Below, piece after piece: positions 1 to 9,516 of a stretch of DNA of 64,000 nt; position 1 is the stretch's first letter, and every line of letters begins with the position of its first letter. The stretch spans positions 2,170,001 to 2,234,000 of the forward strand of contig LR134495.1 in the NCBI GenBank assembly GCA_900638155.1, read 5' to 3'. The position numbers and the translations under genes were made by a program. A model generated the notes under the pieces. That model was not told where the DNA came from. It made no database searches and worked only from the letters and a program-made list of their open reading frames with translations. Source of the DNA: Mannheimia haemolytica. GTDB taxonomy: Bacteria > Pseudomonadota > Gammaproteobacteria > Enterobacterales > Pasteurellaceae.

Positions 1-2
1 TT

Positions 3-269
3 AATGCCAAAGCCGGAGTTTACTTTACCAGCGTAGTTTCTGCTTATATCGGTAATTTTACTGAAACACTACAAATGTTCGAACTGCTCCTACTCTTTGT
101 AGTCAGCACCTTTATGTATTTCTGTGTGGTGGCACTACTCTTCTCTCGCCGACCGGTCAGACTGTTCTATGCTAAATACAGCCGCTATATTGATAATATC
201 TCAGGCGTGATTTTCATCTTATTCGGCTTAATGCTGATTTATGAAGGACTCACTCACTTACTCCGCTAA
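3..269 (+). CDS. LysE/RhtB-family amino-acid exporter, C-terminal fragment
   Basis: The reading frame is open from the left edge of the window (first full codon at 3), so only the last 88 residues are present and the true start lies outside. The fragment opens with NAKAGVYFTS, which resembles the N-P-K-A-x-x-F motif of LysE/RhtB exporters. Two hydrophobic segments follow, around FELLLLFVVSTFMYFCVVALLF and ISGVIFILFGLMLIYEGL, separated by a basic loop. The family exports amino acids or homoserine lactones across the inner membrane; substrate cannot be told. An ATG at 75 is internal to the frame and is not a credible start. A uptake signal sits directly after the stop at 270. ruvC, often next to ruvA in other species, is not here. 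Confidence 0.75.
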   Translation, partial: NAKAGVYFTSVVSAYIGNFTETLQMFELLLLFVVSTFMYFCVVALLFSRRPVRLFYAKYSRYIDNISGVIFILFGLMLIYEGLTHLLR

Positions 270-377
270 CAAGCGGTTAAATTTAGCGAAAAATTTGCAA
301 ATTCCATTCAGAAAAAATAGTGTTATTTTATACAGTTTCTGCTATGCTACTGCCAATTTTAACTCTGAGATAAAAAA

Positions 378-983
378 ATGATTGGACGACTACACGGCAA
401 AATTATTGAAAAGCAACCACCCGAAATTTTATTAGACGTGCAAGGGGTCGGCTATGAACTACTGCTCCCGATGACTAGTTTCTACAGCCTGCCACAAATT
501 GGCGAAGAGGCAACTATTTTCACCCATTTAGTGGTACGAGAAGATGCTCACTTGCTATTCGGTTTTGCCCAAAAACAAGATAGAACGCTATTCCGTGAAT
601 TAATTAAAACCAACGGTGTTGGGCCGAAGCTCGCGTTGGCAATTCTATCGGCAATGTCGGTATCTCAATTTGCCACCGCGATTGAAAATGAAGAGCTGGT
701 AAAATTAACCAAAATCCCGGGAATCGGTCGGAAAACCGCAGAACGCTTATTGGTGGAACTCAAAGGCAAATTTAAAGGAATGGCACAGAGCGATTTCTTT
801 GTGGAAGTATCGCACGAGCAAATTGTGGCAAGTAATACGCCAGACCCGGCAAATGAAGCCCTTGATGCCTTAATAGCCCTAGGCTACAAACCTGCCGATG
901 CGGAAAAAATGATTAAGAAAGTGAATAAATCCGGTGCAACGAGCGAACAGCTTATTCGTGAGGCGTTAAAAAATTCATTATAA
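378..983 (+). CDS. ruvA: Holliday junction branch-migration protein RuvA
   Basis: RuvA binds four-way DNA junctions as a tetramer and loads the RuvB motor during recombinational repair. The 201 residues match the family length. The N-terminal OB fold starts [12 protein letters not shown]. Helix-hairpin-helix repeats are visible at about 70-135, with the motifs [13 protein letters not shown] and [16 protein letters not shown]. The C-terminal RuvB-contacting domain ([15 protein letters not shown]) follows a short linker. The gene is 10 nt upstream of ruvB and surely co-transcribed with it. No LexA-like box was recognised upstream. Confidence 0.98.
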   Translation: MIGRLHGKIIEKQPPEILLDVQGVGYELLLPMTSFYSLPQIGEEATIFTHLVVREDAHLLFGFAQKQDRTLFRELIKTNGVGPKLALAILSAMSVSQFATAIENEELVKLTKIPGIGRKTAERLLVELKGKFKGMAQSDFFVEVSHEQIVASNTPDPANEALDALIALGYKPADAEKMIKKVNKSGATSEQLIREALKNSL

Positions 984-993
984 ACATTAAATT

Positions 994-1998
994 ATGATTG
1001 AAGCAGATAGAATCATCAGTGCCTCACCTAAGCGTGAGGAAGAAGTTATAGACCGAGCAATCCGCCCGAAACTGCTTGCCGACTATGTCGGGCAGCCATC
1101 GGTGCGGGATCAAATGGAGATCTTCATCAAAGCCGCTAAATTGCGGGAAGAGGCATTAGATCACTTACTGATTTTCGGGCCTCCAGGTTTGGGTAAGACA
1201 ACCCTTGCCAATATTGTGGCAAACGAAATGGGGGTCAATATTCGTACCACCTCAGGACCTGTGCTAGAAAAAGCCGGCGATTTGGCGGCAATGCTGACCA
1301 ACCTTGAACCTTACGATGTGCTGTTTATTGATGAGATTCACCGCCTTTCTCCAGCGATTGAAGAAGTGCTTTACCCTGCAATGGAAGATTACCAGCTCGA
1401 TATTATGATTGGGGAAGGACCTGCTGCTCGTTCCATCAAGCTCGATCTACCGCCTTTTACCCTTGTAGGGGCAACCACCCGTGCCGGCTCGCTGACCTCG
1501 CCGTTACGCGATCGTTTTGGGATTGTACAACGCTTAGAATTTTACTCAGTGGACGATCTTACTCTGATTGTCAAACGTAGTGCCGATTGTTTAAATCTCA
1601 ATTTGTCGGCAGACGGTGCTTATGAAGTGGCTCGCCGCTCCCGTGGCACACCCCGTATTGCCAACCGCTTACTCCGTCGAGTTCGGGATTACGCCGATGT
1701 GCGTAATAACGGCATTATTACCTCCGATATCGCCAAACAAGCTCTGGCAATGCTTGATGTAGATTCGGAAGGCTTTGATTTTATGGACATTAAACTGTTG
1801 CAAGCGATTGTAGAACGCTTTGATGGCGGGCCGGTGGGATTAGACAATCTTGCGGCAGCTATCGGCGAAGAACGAGATACGATTGAAGATGTGCTAGAGC
1901 CTTATCTGATTCAGCAAGGCTTTCTACAACGCACACCAAGAGGCAGAATTGCTACCAGCAGAACCTATGCCCATTTAGGTATAGCCCAAATAGATTAG
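994..1998 (+). CDS. ruvB: Holliday junction ATP-dependent helicase RuvB
   Basis: RuvB is the AAA+ ring motor that pumps DNA through RuvA-bound Holliday junctions. All landmarks are present: the N-terminal [15 protein letters not shown] segment, Walker [10 protein letters not shown] near residue 63, Walker B DEIHRL, sensor motif GATTRAG, arginine-finger region PLRDRFG, and a C-terminal winged-helix domain ending in [16 protein letters not shown]. Length 334 is normal. It is the second gene of ruvAB and is followed by a strong bidirectional terminator. Confidence 0.98.
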   Translation: MIEADRIISASPKREEEVIDRAIRPKLLADYVGQPSVRDQMEIFIKAAKLREEALDHLLIFGPPGLGKTTLANIVANEMGVNIRTTSGPVLEKAGDLAAMLTNLEPYDVLFIDEIHRLSPAIEEVLYPAMEDYQLDIMIGEGPAARSIKLDLPPFTLVGATTRAGSLTSPLRDRFGIVQRLEFYSVDDLTLIVKRSADCLNLNLSADGAYEVARRSRGTPRIANRLLRRVRDYADVRNNGIITSDIAKQALAMLDVDSEGFDFMDIKLLQAIVERFDGGPVGLDNLAAAIGEERDTIEDVLEPYLIQQGFLQRTPRGRIATSRTYAHLGIAQID

Positions 1999-2030
1999 TC
2001 ATATTTCTAAAGGCATTGATACATAAATAA

Positions 2031-2058
2031 AAAGCGGATAGTTAGTACTATCCGCTTT
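2031..2058. terminator. Bidirectional terminator between ruvB and artM
   Basis: A perfect 12-bp stem (AAAGCGGATAGT with ACTATCCGCTTT) closes on a TAGT loop. The A/T ends give a U tract in both directions, suiting the convergent ends of ruvB and artM. Confidence 0.85.
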
Positions 2059-2096
2059 CATTTGCAAAAAATCAATAAAATTTGACCGCTTATCCG

Positions 2097-2780
2097 CTAG
2101 GCTTTTTCAGTCTCAAAACGCTCAAAAGCTAATACTCTGCTTTCTAATTTTCTGAGAACGATTGTCATAATGCCGGTAATTACCAAGTAAATAACCCCTG
2201 CCATACCATAAATTGATAATGCGTCATACTCTGTACCATAAAGCTGGCGAGCATAGCCCATAATATCCATAATCGTAATGGTTGATGCAAGCGATGTGCC
2301 TTTAAAAACTAGCACAATCTCATTACTATAAGAAGGTAAAACACGTTTTAATGCGTAAGGCACTAAAATTTTCAGTGTATCTAAACGGCTCAAACCAAGG
2401 GCTGCGCAAGTTTCCCATTGCCCCTTCGGAATCGCTTTTACCGCACCGTGGAACAACAATGTCGAATAGGCAGCACTGTTTAACGCTAAAGCCAACATTG
2501 CACAGAACCAAGCATCGGATAATAATACCCAAGCCGCACTTTCTGTAATCCATTCAAATTGCCCCGGGCCACTATAAATCAAGAAAAATTGAATTAATAA
2601 AGGCGTTCCGGTAAAAAGCGTAATAAATCCGTTTACCAACCACTTTAACGGACGATTTTCTAACGAGAGAATAAACGTAAGAATGATCGCTAAAATAAAG
2701 GCAATGATGAGCGCCATAAAAGTGAGCTGTAGGCTGGTGCCAATACCCTGTGAAATTTCAACTAAATAATCCCACCACAT
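2097..2780 (-). CDS. artM: Arginine ABC transporter permease ArtM
   Basis: This inner-membrane permease pairs with ArtQ to form the channel of the arginine importer. The 227 residues contain about five hydrophobic helices and the EAA-type loop that contacts the ATPase (AVKAIPKGQWETCAALGLSRLDTLKILVPYALK). Its ATG overlaps the stop of artQ as TAATG, indicating translational coupling. It is the last gene of artP-artI-artQ-artM, read leftwards, and shares a terminator with ruvB. A uptake signal in reverse orientation lies just past its end. Confidence 0.93.
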   Translation of the reverse strand: MWWDYLVEISQGIGTSLQLTFMALIIAFILAIILTFILSLENRPLKWLVNGFITLFTGTPLLIQFFLIYSGPGQFEWITESAAWVLLSDAWFCAMLALALNSAAYSTLLFHGAVKAIPKGQWETCAALGLSRLDTLKILVPYALKRVLPSYSNEIVLVFKGTSLASTITIMDIMGYARQLYGTEYDALSIYGMAGVIYLVITGIMTIVLRKLESRVLAFERFETEKA

Positions 2781-3451
2781 TAGGCAACTCCTCGCTCAAA
2801 ACGGGTAAATCTACCTTCTAATACTTTAATCACTCGCTGGCTAATTAGAGTAATCGCTAAATAAATAAGTGCTGCTATCCCATACCAAGTAAAAGGTTGA
2901 TGAGTATTAGCATTAATTAACTCCGATTGACGCATTAAATCATCTACCCCAATTAACGATACCAATGCCGTATCTTTTAACAGCACTAACCACTGATTGC
3001 TTAAGCCTGGTAAAGCGTGTCGCCAGACTTGAGGGAGAATAATGCGAACAAATACTTGCGCTCGGCTTAACCCCAATGCAGTGCCTGACTCCCATTGCCC
3101 AACTGGAATAGCTTTAATTGCGCCACGTAAAGATTGGGAAGCATAAGCAGCAAAAATAATACCCAGCGCAATAGCCCCACACCAGAAAGCATTTAACTCC
3201 GCAAACTCATCGGTGATCAAGAAAATGACTTGGATAAGACCAAAATAGATCAAAAATACCACTAAAATCTCCGGCAACCCACGCAATAATGTAATTATTA
3301 TACTAGTTGGTTTACGGATACATGCAATCTTACTGGTTTCAAGTACCACAAAAAAGATTGACAATAACATTCCAATCAAGAGGCTTGCCAGCGCAATCCC
3401 TAAGGTCATCAGGGTTGCGTTGACAAGTAAGTTAAAAATATCGCTAGACAT
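2780..3451 (-). CDS. artQ: Arginine ABC transporter permease ArtQ
   Basis: This is the second permease of the arginine importer, with hydrophobic helices and the cytoplasmic EAA loop AIKAIPVGQWESGTALGLSRAQVFVRIILPQ. The frame extends upstream to 3469, but the start at 3451 (MSSDIFNLL) overlaps the artI stop as TAATG, exactly like the artQ/artM junction. I therefore chose that start, giving 223 residues. Members of this family are about 230-240 residues. Confidence 0.92.
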   Translation of the reverse strand: MSSDIFNLLVNATLMTLGIALASLLIGMLLSIFFVVLETSKIACIRKPTSIIITLLRGLPEILVVFLIYFGLIQVIFLITDEFAELNAFWCGAIALGIIFAAYASQSLRGAIKAIPVGQWESGTALGLSRAQVFVRIILPQVWRHALPGLSNQWLVLLKDTALVSLIGVDDLMRQSELINANTHQPFTWYGIAALIYLAITLISQRVIKVLEGRFTRFERGVA

Positions 3452-4176
3452 TATTTCCCAGCCATCCAAGTATTATAAATTTGCTCATATTTACCATTTG
3501 TTTTGATGGTAGCTAAAGCCGAATTTAATTTTTCAAGCAATGCAGTGTTAGATTTATTTACCGCAATACCATATCCATTACCAAAAAAGGCTTTATCGAC
3601 TACTTTTTCACCCACGAAATCTAACTCTTTTTCGGTTTTTAGCCACTCTGCCAATACTGGTGTATCACCAAATACCATATCAACACGTCCATTTTTTAAA
3701 TCTAACACTGCCGATTGTAGGCTAGCGTAAGGTTTTAAATTATATTGTTTGGCATTTTTGCTTAAGTATTGTTGAAAAGTTGTACCATTTTGCACGCCGA
3801 CATTCTTAGCTGTTTCAGGTGTAAATTTACCCTTCATTGCGACATAACTTACTGAGTTTTCTAAATAAGCATTGGTAAAGGCAACCTGTTTTTGACGCGC
3901 TTCAGTAATATCCATGCCTGAGATAATTGCATCAAAATTTTTAAATTTTAATCCTGCAATTAAGCTATCGAATGATTGCGTTTTAAATTCGCAAGTTGCT
4001 TTTAGTTCTTCACATAATGCTTTTGCAATATCTATATCAAAGCCAATAACTTCACCTTTTTCATTTGTTGTTTCAAAAGGGGCGTAAGAAGGCTCCATCG
4101 CAAAAGTGATAGTTTCTTGTGCATTGGCAGAAAATGTTGCAAATGCGATAGCAGAAGCTAATAATAATTTTTTCAT
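3451..4176 (-). CDS. artI: Arginine-binding periplasmic protein ArtI
   Basis: This is the solute-binding component of the arginine importer. A Sec signal peptide MKKLLLASAIAFATFSANA precedes the mature start QETITFAMEPSYAPFE. The type-II binding-protein fold is shown by FDIDIAKALCEEL, the DAIISGMDITEARQKQVAFT ligand loop and a C-terminal YEQIYNTWM. Length (241) fits ArtI/ArtJ. It sits between artP and artQ. Arginine specificity rests on similarity to Art proteins and on the operon order, not on a tested site. Confidence 0.92.
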   Translation of the reverse strand: MKKLLLASAIAFATFSANAQETITFAMEPSYAPFETTNEKGEVIGFDIDIAKALCEELKATCEFKTQSFDSLIAGLKFKNFDAIISGMDITEARQKQVAFTNAYLENSVSYVAMKGKFTPETAKNVGVQNGTTFQQYLSKNAKQYNLKPYASLQSAVLDLKNGRVDMVFGDTPVLAEWLKTEKELDFVGEKVVDKAFFGNGYGIAVNKSNTALLEKLNSALATIKTNGKYEQIYNTWMAGK

Positions 4177-4204
4177 TGTTGTGTCCTTTTTCTGTTGTTA
4201 TAGA

Positions 4205-4939
4205 TTACTCTGAGTGAGATAAATATTGAGCAAATTGCTCTGTTTTCGGTGATTCAAAACAACTTGCATCACCTTGTTCAATAATTGTACCTTTTTCCAT
4301 GTACACCACTTTGCTTGCCACCTTACGAGCAACGCCGACTTCATGAGTCACAATCACCTGAGTAATGCCTGTAGATTGCAATTCTTTAATAATATCAACT
4401 ACTTGTGCAGTAATTTCCGGGTCAAGTGCAGCGGTAGGTTCATCAAATAATAAAACCTGTGGCTGCATCATCAATGCACGCGCAATTGCTACCCGTTGTT
4501 GTTGCCCACCAGAAAGGTGTAAAGGGAAACGCTCCGCAAATTCACTTAACCGTAAACGATCTAAATGCCCTTTTGCTCGAGTAATAGCCTCTTCTTTGCT
4601 TAATCCTAACACCTTCATAGGTGCTTCAATTAAATTTTGCATTACGGTCAAATGTGGCCAAAGGTGATATTGTTGGAACACCATTCCTACTTCACGGCGC
4701 AGCAAACTAACTGCTTTAGTATTAGTTTTAGCCGTCAAGTCAAATTGGTGATTGGCTATCTCTAAGGTCCCCGATTGCGGTACTTCCATTAAATTTAAAG
4801 TGCGAATTAACGTACTTTTACCTGCACCACTAGGCCCAAGCAGCACGACCGTATCACCTTTTTCAATTTCTAAATTAATGTCAAATAAAGCTTGATTTGA
4901 GCCATAGAAAAAATTGACATTTTGAATACGAATTGCCAT
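4205..4939 (-). CDS. artP: Arginine ABC transporter ATPase ArtP
   Basis: This ATP-binding subunit drives arginine import. Walker [11 protein letters not shown]-loop [13 protein letters not shown], signature [15 protein letters not shown], Walker [13 protein letters not shown] and switch histidine VTHEV are all present. It is very close to E. coli ArtP over its whole length. An upstream ATG at 4963 exists, but a TAGGA ribosome site lies 9 nt before the ATG at 4939 ([13 protein letters not shown]), giving 244 residues, so I use that start. It is the first gene of the operon and is preceded by an ARG-box-like palindrome. Confidence 0.94.
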   Translation of the reverse strand: MAIRIQNVNFFYGSNQALFDINLEIEKGDTVVLLGPSGAGKSTLIRTLNLMEVPQSGTLEIANHQFDLTAKTNTKAVSLLRREVGMVFQQYHLWPHLTVMQNLIEAPMKVLGLSKEEAITRAKGHLDRLRLSEFAERFPLHLSGGQQQRVAIARALMMQPQVLLFDEPTAALDPEITAQVVDIIKELQSTGITQVIVTHEVGVARKVASKVVYMEKGTIIEQGDASCFESPKTEQFAQYLSHSE

Positions 4940-4986
4940 TCGTGAAAATCCTACCTTGTTCAAACAATGAATGAATAGTAATTATT

Positions 4987-5004
4987 TTTGCATAAATATG
5001 CAAA
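4987..5004. promoter_or_regulatory. ARG-box-like operator upstream of artPIQM
   Basis: The palindrome TTTGCATAAATATGCAAA has the geometry of the ArgR box (TGnAT-N4-ATnCA within 18 bp) with 8-bp perfect arms. A weaker half-matching copy lies 21 bp away at 4966-4983 (TGAAT arm only), the spacing expected for paired ARG boxes. It lies about 50 bp before artP. ArgR binding is inferred from sequence and context. Confidence 0.55.
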
Positions 5005-5041
5005 TAAATTTTTTAGTTATTTGAAATATTTATACAAAATA

Positions 5042-5074
5042 ACCGCTTGCATACATTAAAAATATACAAGCGGT
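5042..5074. repeat. Inverted pair of uptake signals between artP and dsbD
   Basis: ACCGCTTG and CAAGCGGT face each other across 17 nt and are followed by a T-rich run. Because the flanking genes diverge here, this hairpin is not at an operon end. It could stop stray transcription, or simply be a paired uptake signal. Confidence 0.6.
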
Positions 5075-5148
5075 CTAATTTTTTCAGAATTTTGCAATTT
5101 ATTAGGCTATAATCTGCCCCCTAATTATTTTTCAATTACCATTTTAGT

Positions 5149-6897
5149 ATGATTAAATCACTGTTTTCATTATTTTTCAGCTTGTTGATGATCACTACAT
5201 CTCAGGCTAGCCTGTTCTCCTCGCAGCCAAAATTTTTAAAGGCTGAAGAGGCTTTCGTATTTTCTCTAGAAAATCAAGATAATACTTTGCACTTAAAGTG
5301 GGATATTGCAAAAGATTATTATCTTTACAAAAAAGAGATTAAAATCACCCCACATAACATTGAGCTAGGTGAAATAACACTCCCTACTGCAGAACAGCAT
5401 AATGACGAATTTTTCGGCCTAGTTGAAATCTACCGAAATCAATTGCAACTAACTGCACCTTTCAAAACTATTAAAAATGATGCTTCAATCGTAGTGGAAT
5501 ATCAAGGTTGTACCAAAGGTTTTTGCTATCCGCCGGAACGAGTAGAGCTGAAATTTGACAGCATTCTTTCTGCCACACCTGAAGAACTTGAGCAACTAGG
5601 AACACAAGCGGTCGAAAAAAGTGAACATTTTGCAAAAAACGACAATGAGACCAAAGCAGAGCAAGATCAACTGGCTGAAAATTTAGCTAATAATCGTTTT
5701 TCCATTTTTTGGTTTTTTGTATTAGGCGTTGGATTAGCATTCACCCCTTGCGTACTGCCGATGCTACCTCTTCTTTCTGCGATTGTTATCGGTAACAAAC
5801 AACGCCCTTCCACCGCCAAAGCATTGCTGTTAAGTATTGCCTATGTGCAAGGAATGGCAGTTACTTACACCTTGCTCGGCTTAATTGTAGCGGCTATCGG
5901 CTTGCCTTTCCAAATCGCCTTACAAAGCCCACCCGTGCTGATTGGTTTATCTATCGTCTTTATTCTGCTTGCCTGCTCAATGTTTGGCTTATACGAAATC
6001 CAGCTACCAAATAGCTGGCAACAAAAACTCAATGCAATGAGCCAAAAACAGCAAGGTGGTGCGTTGGGTAGCGTGTTTTTAATGGGGATGATCGCAGGCT
6101 TAATTGCTTCCCCTTGTACTTCTGCCCCACTTTCCGGTGCATTGCTTTATGTGGCACAAAGTGGTGATTTAGTCACCGGTGGATTAGCTCTCTATCTACT
6201 CGCACTGGGAATGGGTTTACCACTGATTTTAATTACCTTATTCGGCAACAAAATTCTGCCAAAATCCGGCGAATGGCTGTTAAAAGTAAAAGCTGCATTC
6301 GGTTTTGTTATGCTCGCCTTACCTGTGTTCTTATTAAGCCGTGTGCTGCCAAGCCACTATGAACCGTTTTTATGGTCAGCCCTTGCCGTTGCGTTTTTGA
6401 TCTGGCTGGTGGATGCAATTCCATCTAATTCAATCACGAAAAAGATCATTAAAGTCTTATTATTGCTAGCTTTAGCCATTGCAGCTAAACCTTGGGCAGA
6501 TTTAGCTTGGAACGGCTCAACCACTCAACAGCAAAACACACCGCACTTAGTATTGGAAAAAATTCAATCACTTGCAGATTTAGAGACAAAATTGACCGCT
6601 TCCAAGGGTAAAAAAGTGATGCTCGATCTCTATGCCGACTGGTGTGTCGCCTGCAAAGAGTTTGAAAAATACACCTTTAGTGACCAAAATGTTCAGAACA
6701 AACTGAATGAAATGGTAGTGTTGCAAATTGATATGACGAAAAACTCGGCTGAAAATATCGAGCTGATGAAACACTTTAATGTATTAGGTTTGCCAACGAT
6801 TCTGTTTTTTGATGAAAACGGCAATGAAATGAGCCAATCTCGTGTTACTGGCTTTTTGGATGCCGAGCAATTTTTAGCTTGGCTGAATAAGTTATAA
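5149..6897 (+). CDS. dsbD: Thiol:disulfide interchange protein DsbD
   Basis: DsbD carries reducing power from cytoplasmic thioredoxin to periplasmic DsbC-type proteins. All three domains are seen. After a signal peptide (about 1-20), the N-terminal periplasmic domain has the CTKGFC pair (C121, C126). A central eight-helix membrane domain has TPCVLPMLPLL and ASPCTSAPLSGALLY. A C-terminal thioredoxin-like domain has WCVAC (C499, C502). Length 582 is typical. Two uptake signals lie inside the gene (about 5613 and 6588); the first encodes QAVEK in the linker. A TATAAT at 5108 may be the -10. epmC follows after 9 nt and is probably co-transcribed. Confidence 0.97.
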   Translation: MIKSLFSLFFSLLMITTSQASLFSSQPKFLKAEEAFVFSLENQDNTLHLKWDIAKDYYLYKKEIKITPHNIELGEITLPTAEQHNDEFFGLVEIYRNQLQLTAPFKTIKNDASIVVEYQGCTKGFCYPPERVELKFDSILSATPEELEQLGTQAVEKSEHFAKNDNETKAEQDQLAENLANNRFSIFWFFVLGVGLAFTPCVLPMLPLLSAIVIGNKQRPSTAKALLLSIAYVQGMAVTYTLLGLIVAAIGLPFQIALQSPPVLIGLSIVFILLACSMFGLYEIQLPNSWQQKLNAMSQKQQGGALGSVFLMGMIAGLIASPCTSAPLSGALLYVAQSGDLVTGGLALYLLALGMGLPLILITLFGNKILPKSGEWLLKVKAAFGFVMLALPVFLLSRVLPSHYEPFLWSALAVAFLIWLVDAIPSNSITKKIIKVLLLLALAIAAKPWADLAWNGSTTQQQNTPHLVLEKIQSLADLETKLTASKGKKVMLDLYADWCVACKEFEKYTFSDQNVQNKLNEMVVLQIDMTKNSAENIELMKHFNVLGLPTILFFDENGNEMSQSRVTGFLDAEQFLAWLNKL

Positions 6898-6906
6898 AGA
6901 AAAGAA

Positions 6907-7476
6907 ATGAATCAAGAAAATCATAAAATTGAAGACATTATTCGCATTTTTAATCAATGCTTTGCTGATGAATATAACACTCGTCTAGAGCGGGGGGGTG
7001 ATTATCCGATTTACTTGCCCGAATTTATGGACGAAGATGGTGTGCCGAGCGAACGCCCTTACAATGTGATTTTATTTGCTCACGGCTATTACAGCAGTGC
7101 CTTGCACGAAATTGCCCATTGGCTCGTTGCCGGTGAAGCTCGGCGTAAACTTGAAGATTTTGGCTATTGGTATGAACCGGACGGACGTTCTGCCGAACGC
7201 CAACGTGAATTTGAAAGTGCGGAAATCAAACCGCAAGCGATTGAATGGGTGTTAGCAACTGCTGCCGGTTTTCGTTATTTTGCTAGTGCCGACAATCTCT
7301 CGGGAAACCCCGGCGACAATTCCGCCTTTAAACAAGCAGTGTACGACCAAGTCAAACTCTATGCGGAACGTGGCTACCTTCCCAAACGAGCTGAAACGCT
7401 CCGCAAAGCCCTCTGTGCTTTTTATAACACCCCTGATGTGATTGATTTAGCTCAATTTGATATTGAACGGATTTAG
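6907..7476 (+). CDS. epmC: Elongation factor P hydroxylase EpmC (YfcM)
   Basis: EpmC hydroxylates the lysine of EF-P after EpmA/EpmB have added beta-lysine, the last step of this modification. The 189 residues follow E. coli YfcM closely: IFNQCFADEYNTRL near the start, the putative metal motif HEIAHWLVAGEARR (HExxH), then DFGYWYEPDGR and ESAEIKPQAIEWV. There is no signal peptide. It is 9 nt behind dsbD and ends before a strong terminator. epmA and epmB are not in this window. Confidence 0.92.
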   Translation: MNQENHKIEDIIRIFNQCFADEYNTRLERGGDYPIYLPEFMDEDGVPSERPYNVILFAHGYYSSALHEIAHWLVAGEARRKLEDFGYWYEPDGRSAERQREFESAEIKPQAIEWVLATAAGFRYFASADNLSGNPGDNSAFKQAVYDQVKLYAERGYLPKRAETLRKALCAFYNTPDVIDLAQFDIERI

Positions 7477-7492
7477 TTGCAAAATCTTTAAC

Positions 7493-7535
7493 AAATTAGC
7501 CCGCTTATAACATATACAAGCGGGCTAATTTTTGA
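7493..7535 (+). terminator. Terminator after epmC
   Basis: AAATTAGCCCGCTT pairs perfectly with AAGCGGGCTAATTT (14 bp) across a 12-nt loop, followed by Ts. The stem contains a one-base variant of the uptake core (CAAGCGGgc), so this is a uptake-signal-like stem-loop used as a terminator. Confidence 0.85.
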
Positions 7536-7618
7536 AAAATATTGCATTTGTACTAAACGATACCCTACTTATCTATTTCTATTACCTTGATTACTTCCTA
7601 TCCAAACCCCTTTGTTTC

Positions 7619-7677
7619 AGCGTACAACTGTTTCTTTTTTTCATATTTTCTATTATATTAGCGTACAACTGTTCACT
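7619..7677. promoter_or_regulatory. Two FabR-like operator sites upstream of acyl-CoA synthetase gene
   Basis: Two direct copies of AGCGTACAACTGTT, at 7619-7636 and 7660-7677, lie 41 bp apart just before the start at 7702. The second reads AGCGTACAACTGTTCACT. A third palindromic copy (AGCGAACAACTGTTCGCT) lies inside the gene at 8076-8093, and a fourth lies upstream of fabB. From memory this resembles the FabR (YijC) palindrome of enterobacterial fabA/fabB. Confidence 0.55.
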
Positions 7678-7701
7678 GAAATAGAAAGTAAAAATAAGAT
7701 T

Positions 7702-9477
7702 ATGAACACTTTAGATTTTCACTTTATCCACCGTTTCCACCAGCAAGTTCAGGCTCTTAGCCACCGCCCAGCTTTACGTTTTATGCAAAATGAAAAATGG
7801 TCAGAAATAAGTTGGTTAGAATTACAAAAACAGGTCAATAACCTTTCTTATGCCTTGCTGGCAAACGGTCTTGCCGTTCAAGAAAAAATCGCTATTTTTG
7901 CACAAAATATGCCTCGTTGGACAATTACCGATATTGCTGCAATGCAAATTCGTGCGGTAGCAGTGCCGATTTATGCAACCAGTACCACCAAACAACTTGA
8001 ATATATCCTGAATGACGGGGATATAAAAATCCTCTTTGTTGGCGATCAGGAACAATATGATCAAGCCATAGAAATAGCGAACAACTGTTCGCTATTAATA
8101 AAAATTGTCGCGATGAAAGACTCGATAGATCTGCGTGATTTCCCTATCGCTCAACATTGGCAAGATTTCATTAAGGTTACTCAAGATGAAGCTGAATTAA
8201 CCAAACGTTTAAATAATAAATGCTTAGACGATTTATTCACTTTAATTTATACCTCGGGAACAACCGGTGAGCCTAAAGGCGTTATGTTAGATTATGCTAA
8301 TTTAGCTCATCAACTTCAGGCACATAATAAAGCACTCCCTCATATTGATGAAAATGATATATCCCTTTCATTTTTACCTTTATCGCATATCTTTGAACGT
8401 GCTTGGGTCGCTTATGTGCTACATCGAGGAGCAGTAAATTGCTATCTGGAAGATCCTCAACAGGTACGCCAAGCACTCTCAACGGTACGACCTACATTAA
8501 TGTGTGCCGTACCAAGGTTCTATGAAAAAATTTATACTGCGGTGTGGGATAAAGTCCAACAAGCACCGATACATCGCCAAGCGTTATTTAAATGGGCAAT
8601 CCGTACCGCCGAAGCCAATCTGTTTGGTAAAAAATCGACCTTTTTCCACCGCTTGCAGTACATTATGGCAGATAAATTGGTGCTAGGAAAATTACGAGCC
8701 TTACTAGGTGGACGTATTCGTATGATGCCGTGTGGAGGAGCGAAATTAGATCCGTCTATCGGGCTATTTTTCCAAAGTATAGGCATCAATGTAAAACTTG
8801 GATACGGAATGACCGAAACTACTGCCACTATTTCATGCTGGCAGGAAAAAGGCTTTAATATCAACTCAACCGGTACCTTAATGCCTGATGTTGAGGTCAA
8901 AATTAGTGAAGAAAATGAAATTTTAGTGCGTGGAGGCTTGGTTATGAAAGGTTACTACAAAAAACCGGAAGCCACTGCTCAAGCCTTTACTGCTGAAGGT
9001 TTTCTAAAAACGGGAGATGCCGGTGAACTGGATTCGGAAGGCAATCTTTATATTACCGATCGTATTAAAGAATTAATGAAAACTTCAAACGGTAAATATA
9101 TTGCCCCACAATACATTGAAGGAAAAATAGGTAAAGATAAGTTTATCGAGCAAATTGCGGTGATTGCTGATGCTAAGAAATATGTTTCCGCATTGATAGT
9201 TCCTTGCTTTGACAGTCTTGAAGAGTATGCTAAAAAACTCAATATTTCTTATCAAGACAGGTTGGAACTCATTAAAAATTCTGATGTTGTCAGAATGTTT
9301 GAACAACGGATTAACGAATTACAGCAAGACCTTGCAGGTTTTGAGCAGATTAAAAAGTTTACCTTATTGTCTCAAGCATTTAGTACCAAAATGGAAGAAA
9401 TTACGCCGACATTGAAATTAAGGCGGAAAGTCATTTTAGAACGCTATAAACAACAAATAGACAAAATGTACGAATAA
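7702..9477 (+). CDS. Long-chain acyl-CoA synthetase (AMP-binding, HI_0002-like)
   Basis: This enzyme activates a long-chain fatty acid to acyl-CoA through an acyl-adenylate. The P-loop-like AMP-binding motif [13 protein letters not shown], the A5 motif GYGMTETT and the A8 region [25 protein letters not shown] are clear. It resembles, from memory, H. influenzae HI_0002 end to end. The frame extends upstream to 7612, but family members begin at MNxLDxHFxHR, so I start at 7702 (591 residues). No membrane segment is obvious. Its promoter region has two FabR-like sites and the gene has a third, suggesting control by membrane fatty-acid composition. Confidence 0.88.
   Translation: MNTLDFHFIHRFHQQVQALSHRPALRFMQNEKWSEISWLELQKQVNNLSYALLANGLAVQEKIAIFAQNMPRWTITDIAAMQIRAVAVPIYATSTTKQLEYILNDGDIKILFVGDQEQYDQAIEIANNCSLLIKIVAMKDSIDLRDFPIAQHWQDFIKVTQDEAELTKRLNNKCLDDLFTLIYTSGTTGEPKGVMLDYANLAHQLQAHNKALPHIDENDISLSFLPLSHIFERAWVAYVLHRGAVNCYLEDPQQVRQALSTVRPTLMCAVPRFYEKIYTAVWDKVQQAPIHRQALFKWAIRTAEANLFGKKSTFFHRLQYIMADKLVLGKLRALLGGRIRMMPCGGAKLDPSIGLFFQSIGINVKLGYGMTETTATISCWQEKGFNINSTGTLMPDVEVKISEENEILVRGGLVMKGYYKKPEATAQAFTAEGFLKTGDAGELDSEGNLYITDRIKELMKTSNGKYIAPQYIEGKIGKDKFIEQIAVIADAKKYVSALIVPCFDSLEEYAKKLNISYQDRLELIKNSDVVRMFEQRINELQQDLAGFEQIKKFTLLSQAFSTKMEEITPTLKLRRKVILERYKQQIDKMYE
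8076..8093. promoter_or_regulatory. Intragenic FabR-like palindrome
   Basis: AGCGAACAACTGTTCGCT has 8-bp arms that are perfect inverted repeats around AC and matches the two upstream copies. It lies about 375 bp into the coding region, where a looping operator could act. Binding is inferred. Confidence 0.45.
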
Positions 9478-9485
9478 TAATGAAA

Positions 9486-9508
9486 AAGTAGAGATTTTTT
9501 CTCTACTT
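9486..9508. terminator. Bidirectional terminator, acyl-CoA synthetase / Rid gene
   Basis: AAGTAGAG and CTCTACTT form an 8-bp stem around a T-rich loop, placed between two convergent stop codons. Confidence 0.6.
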
Positions 9509-9516
9509 CCTTCATT

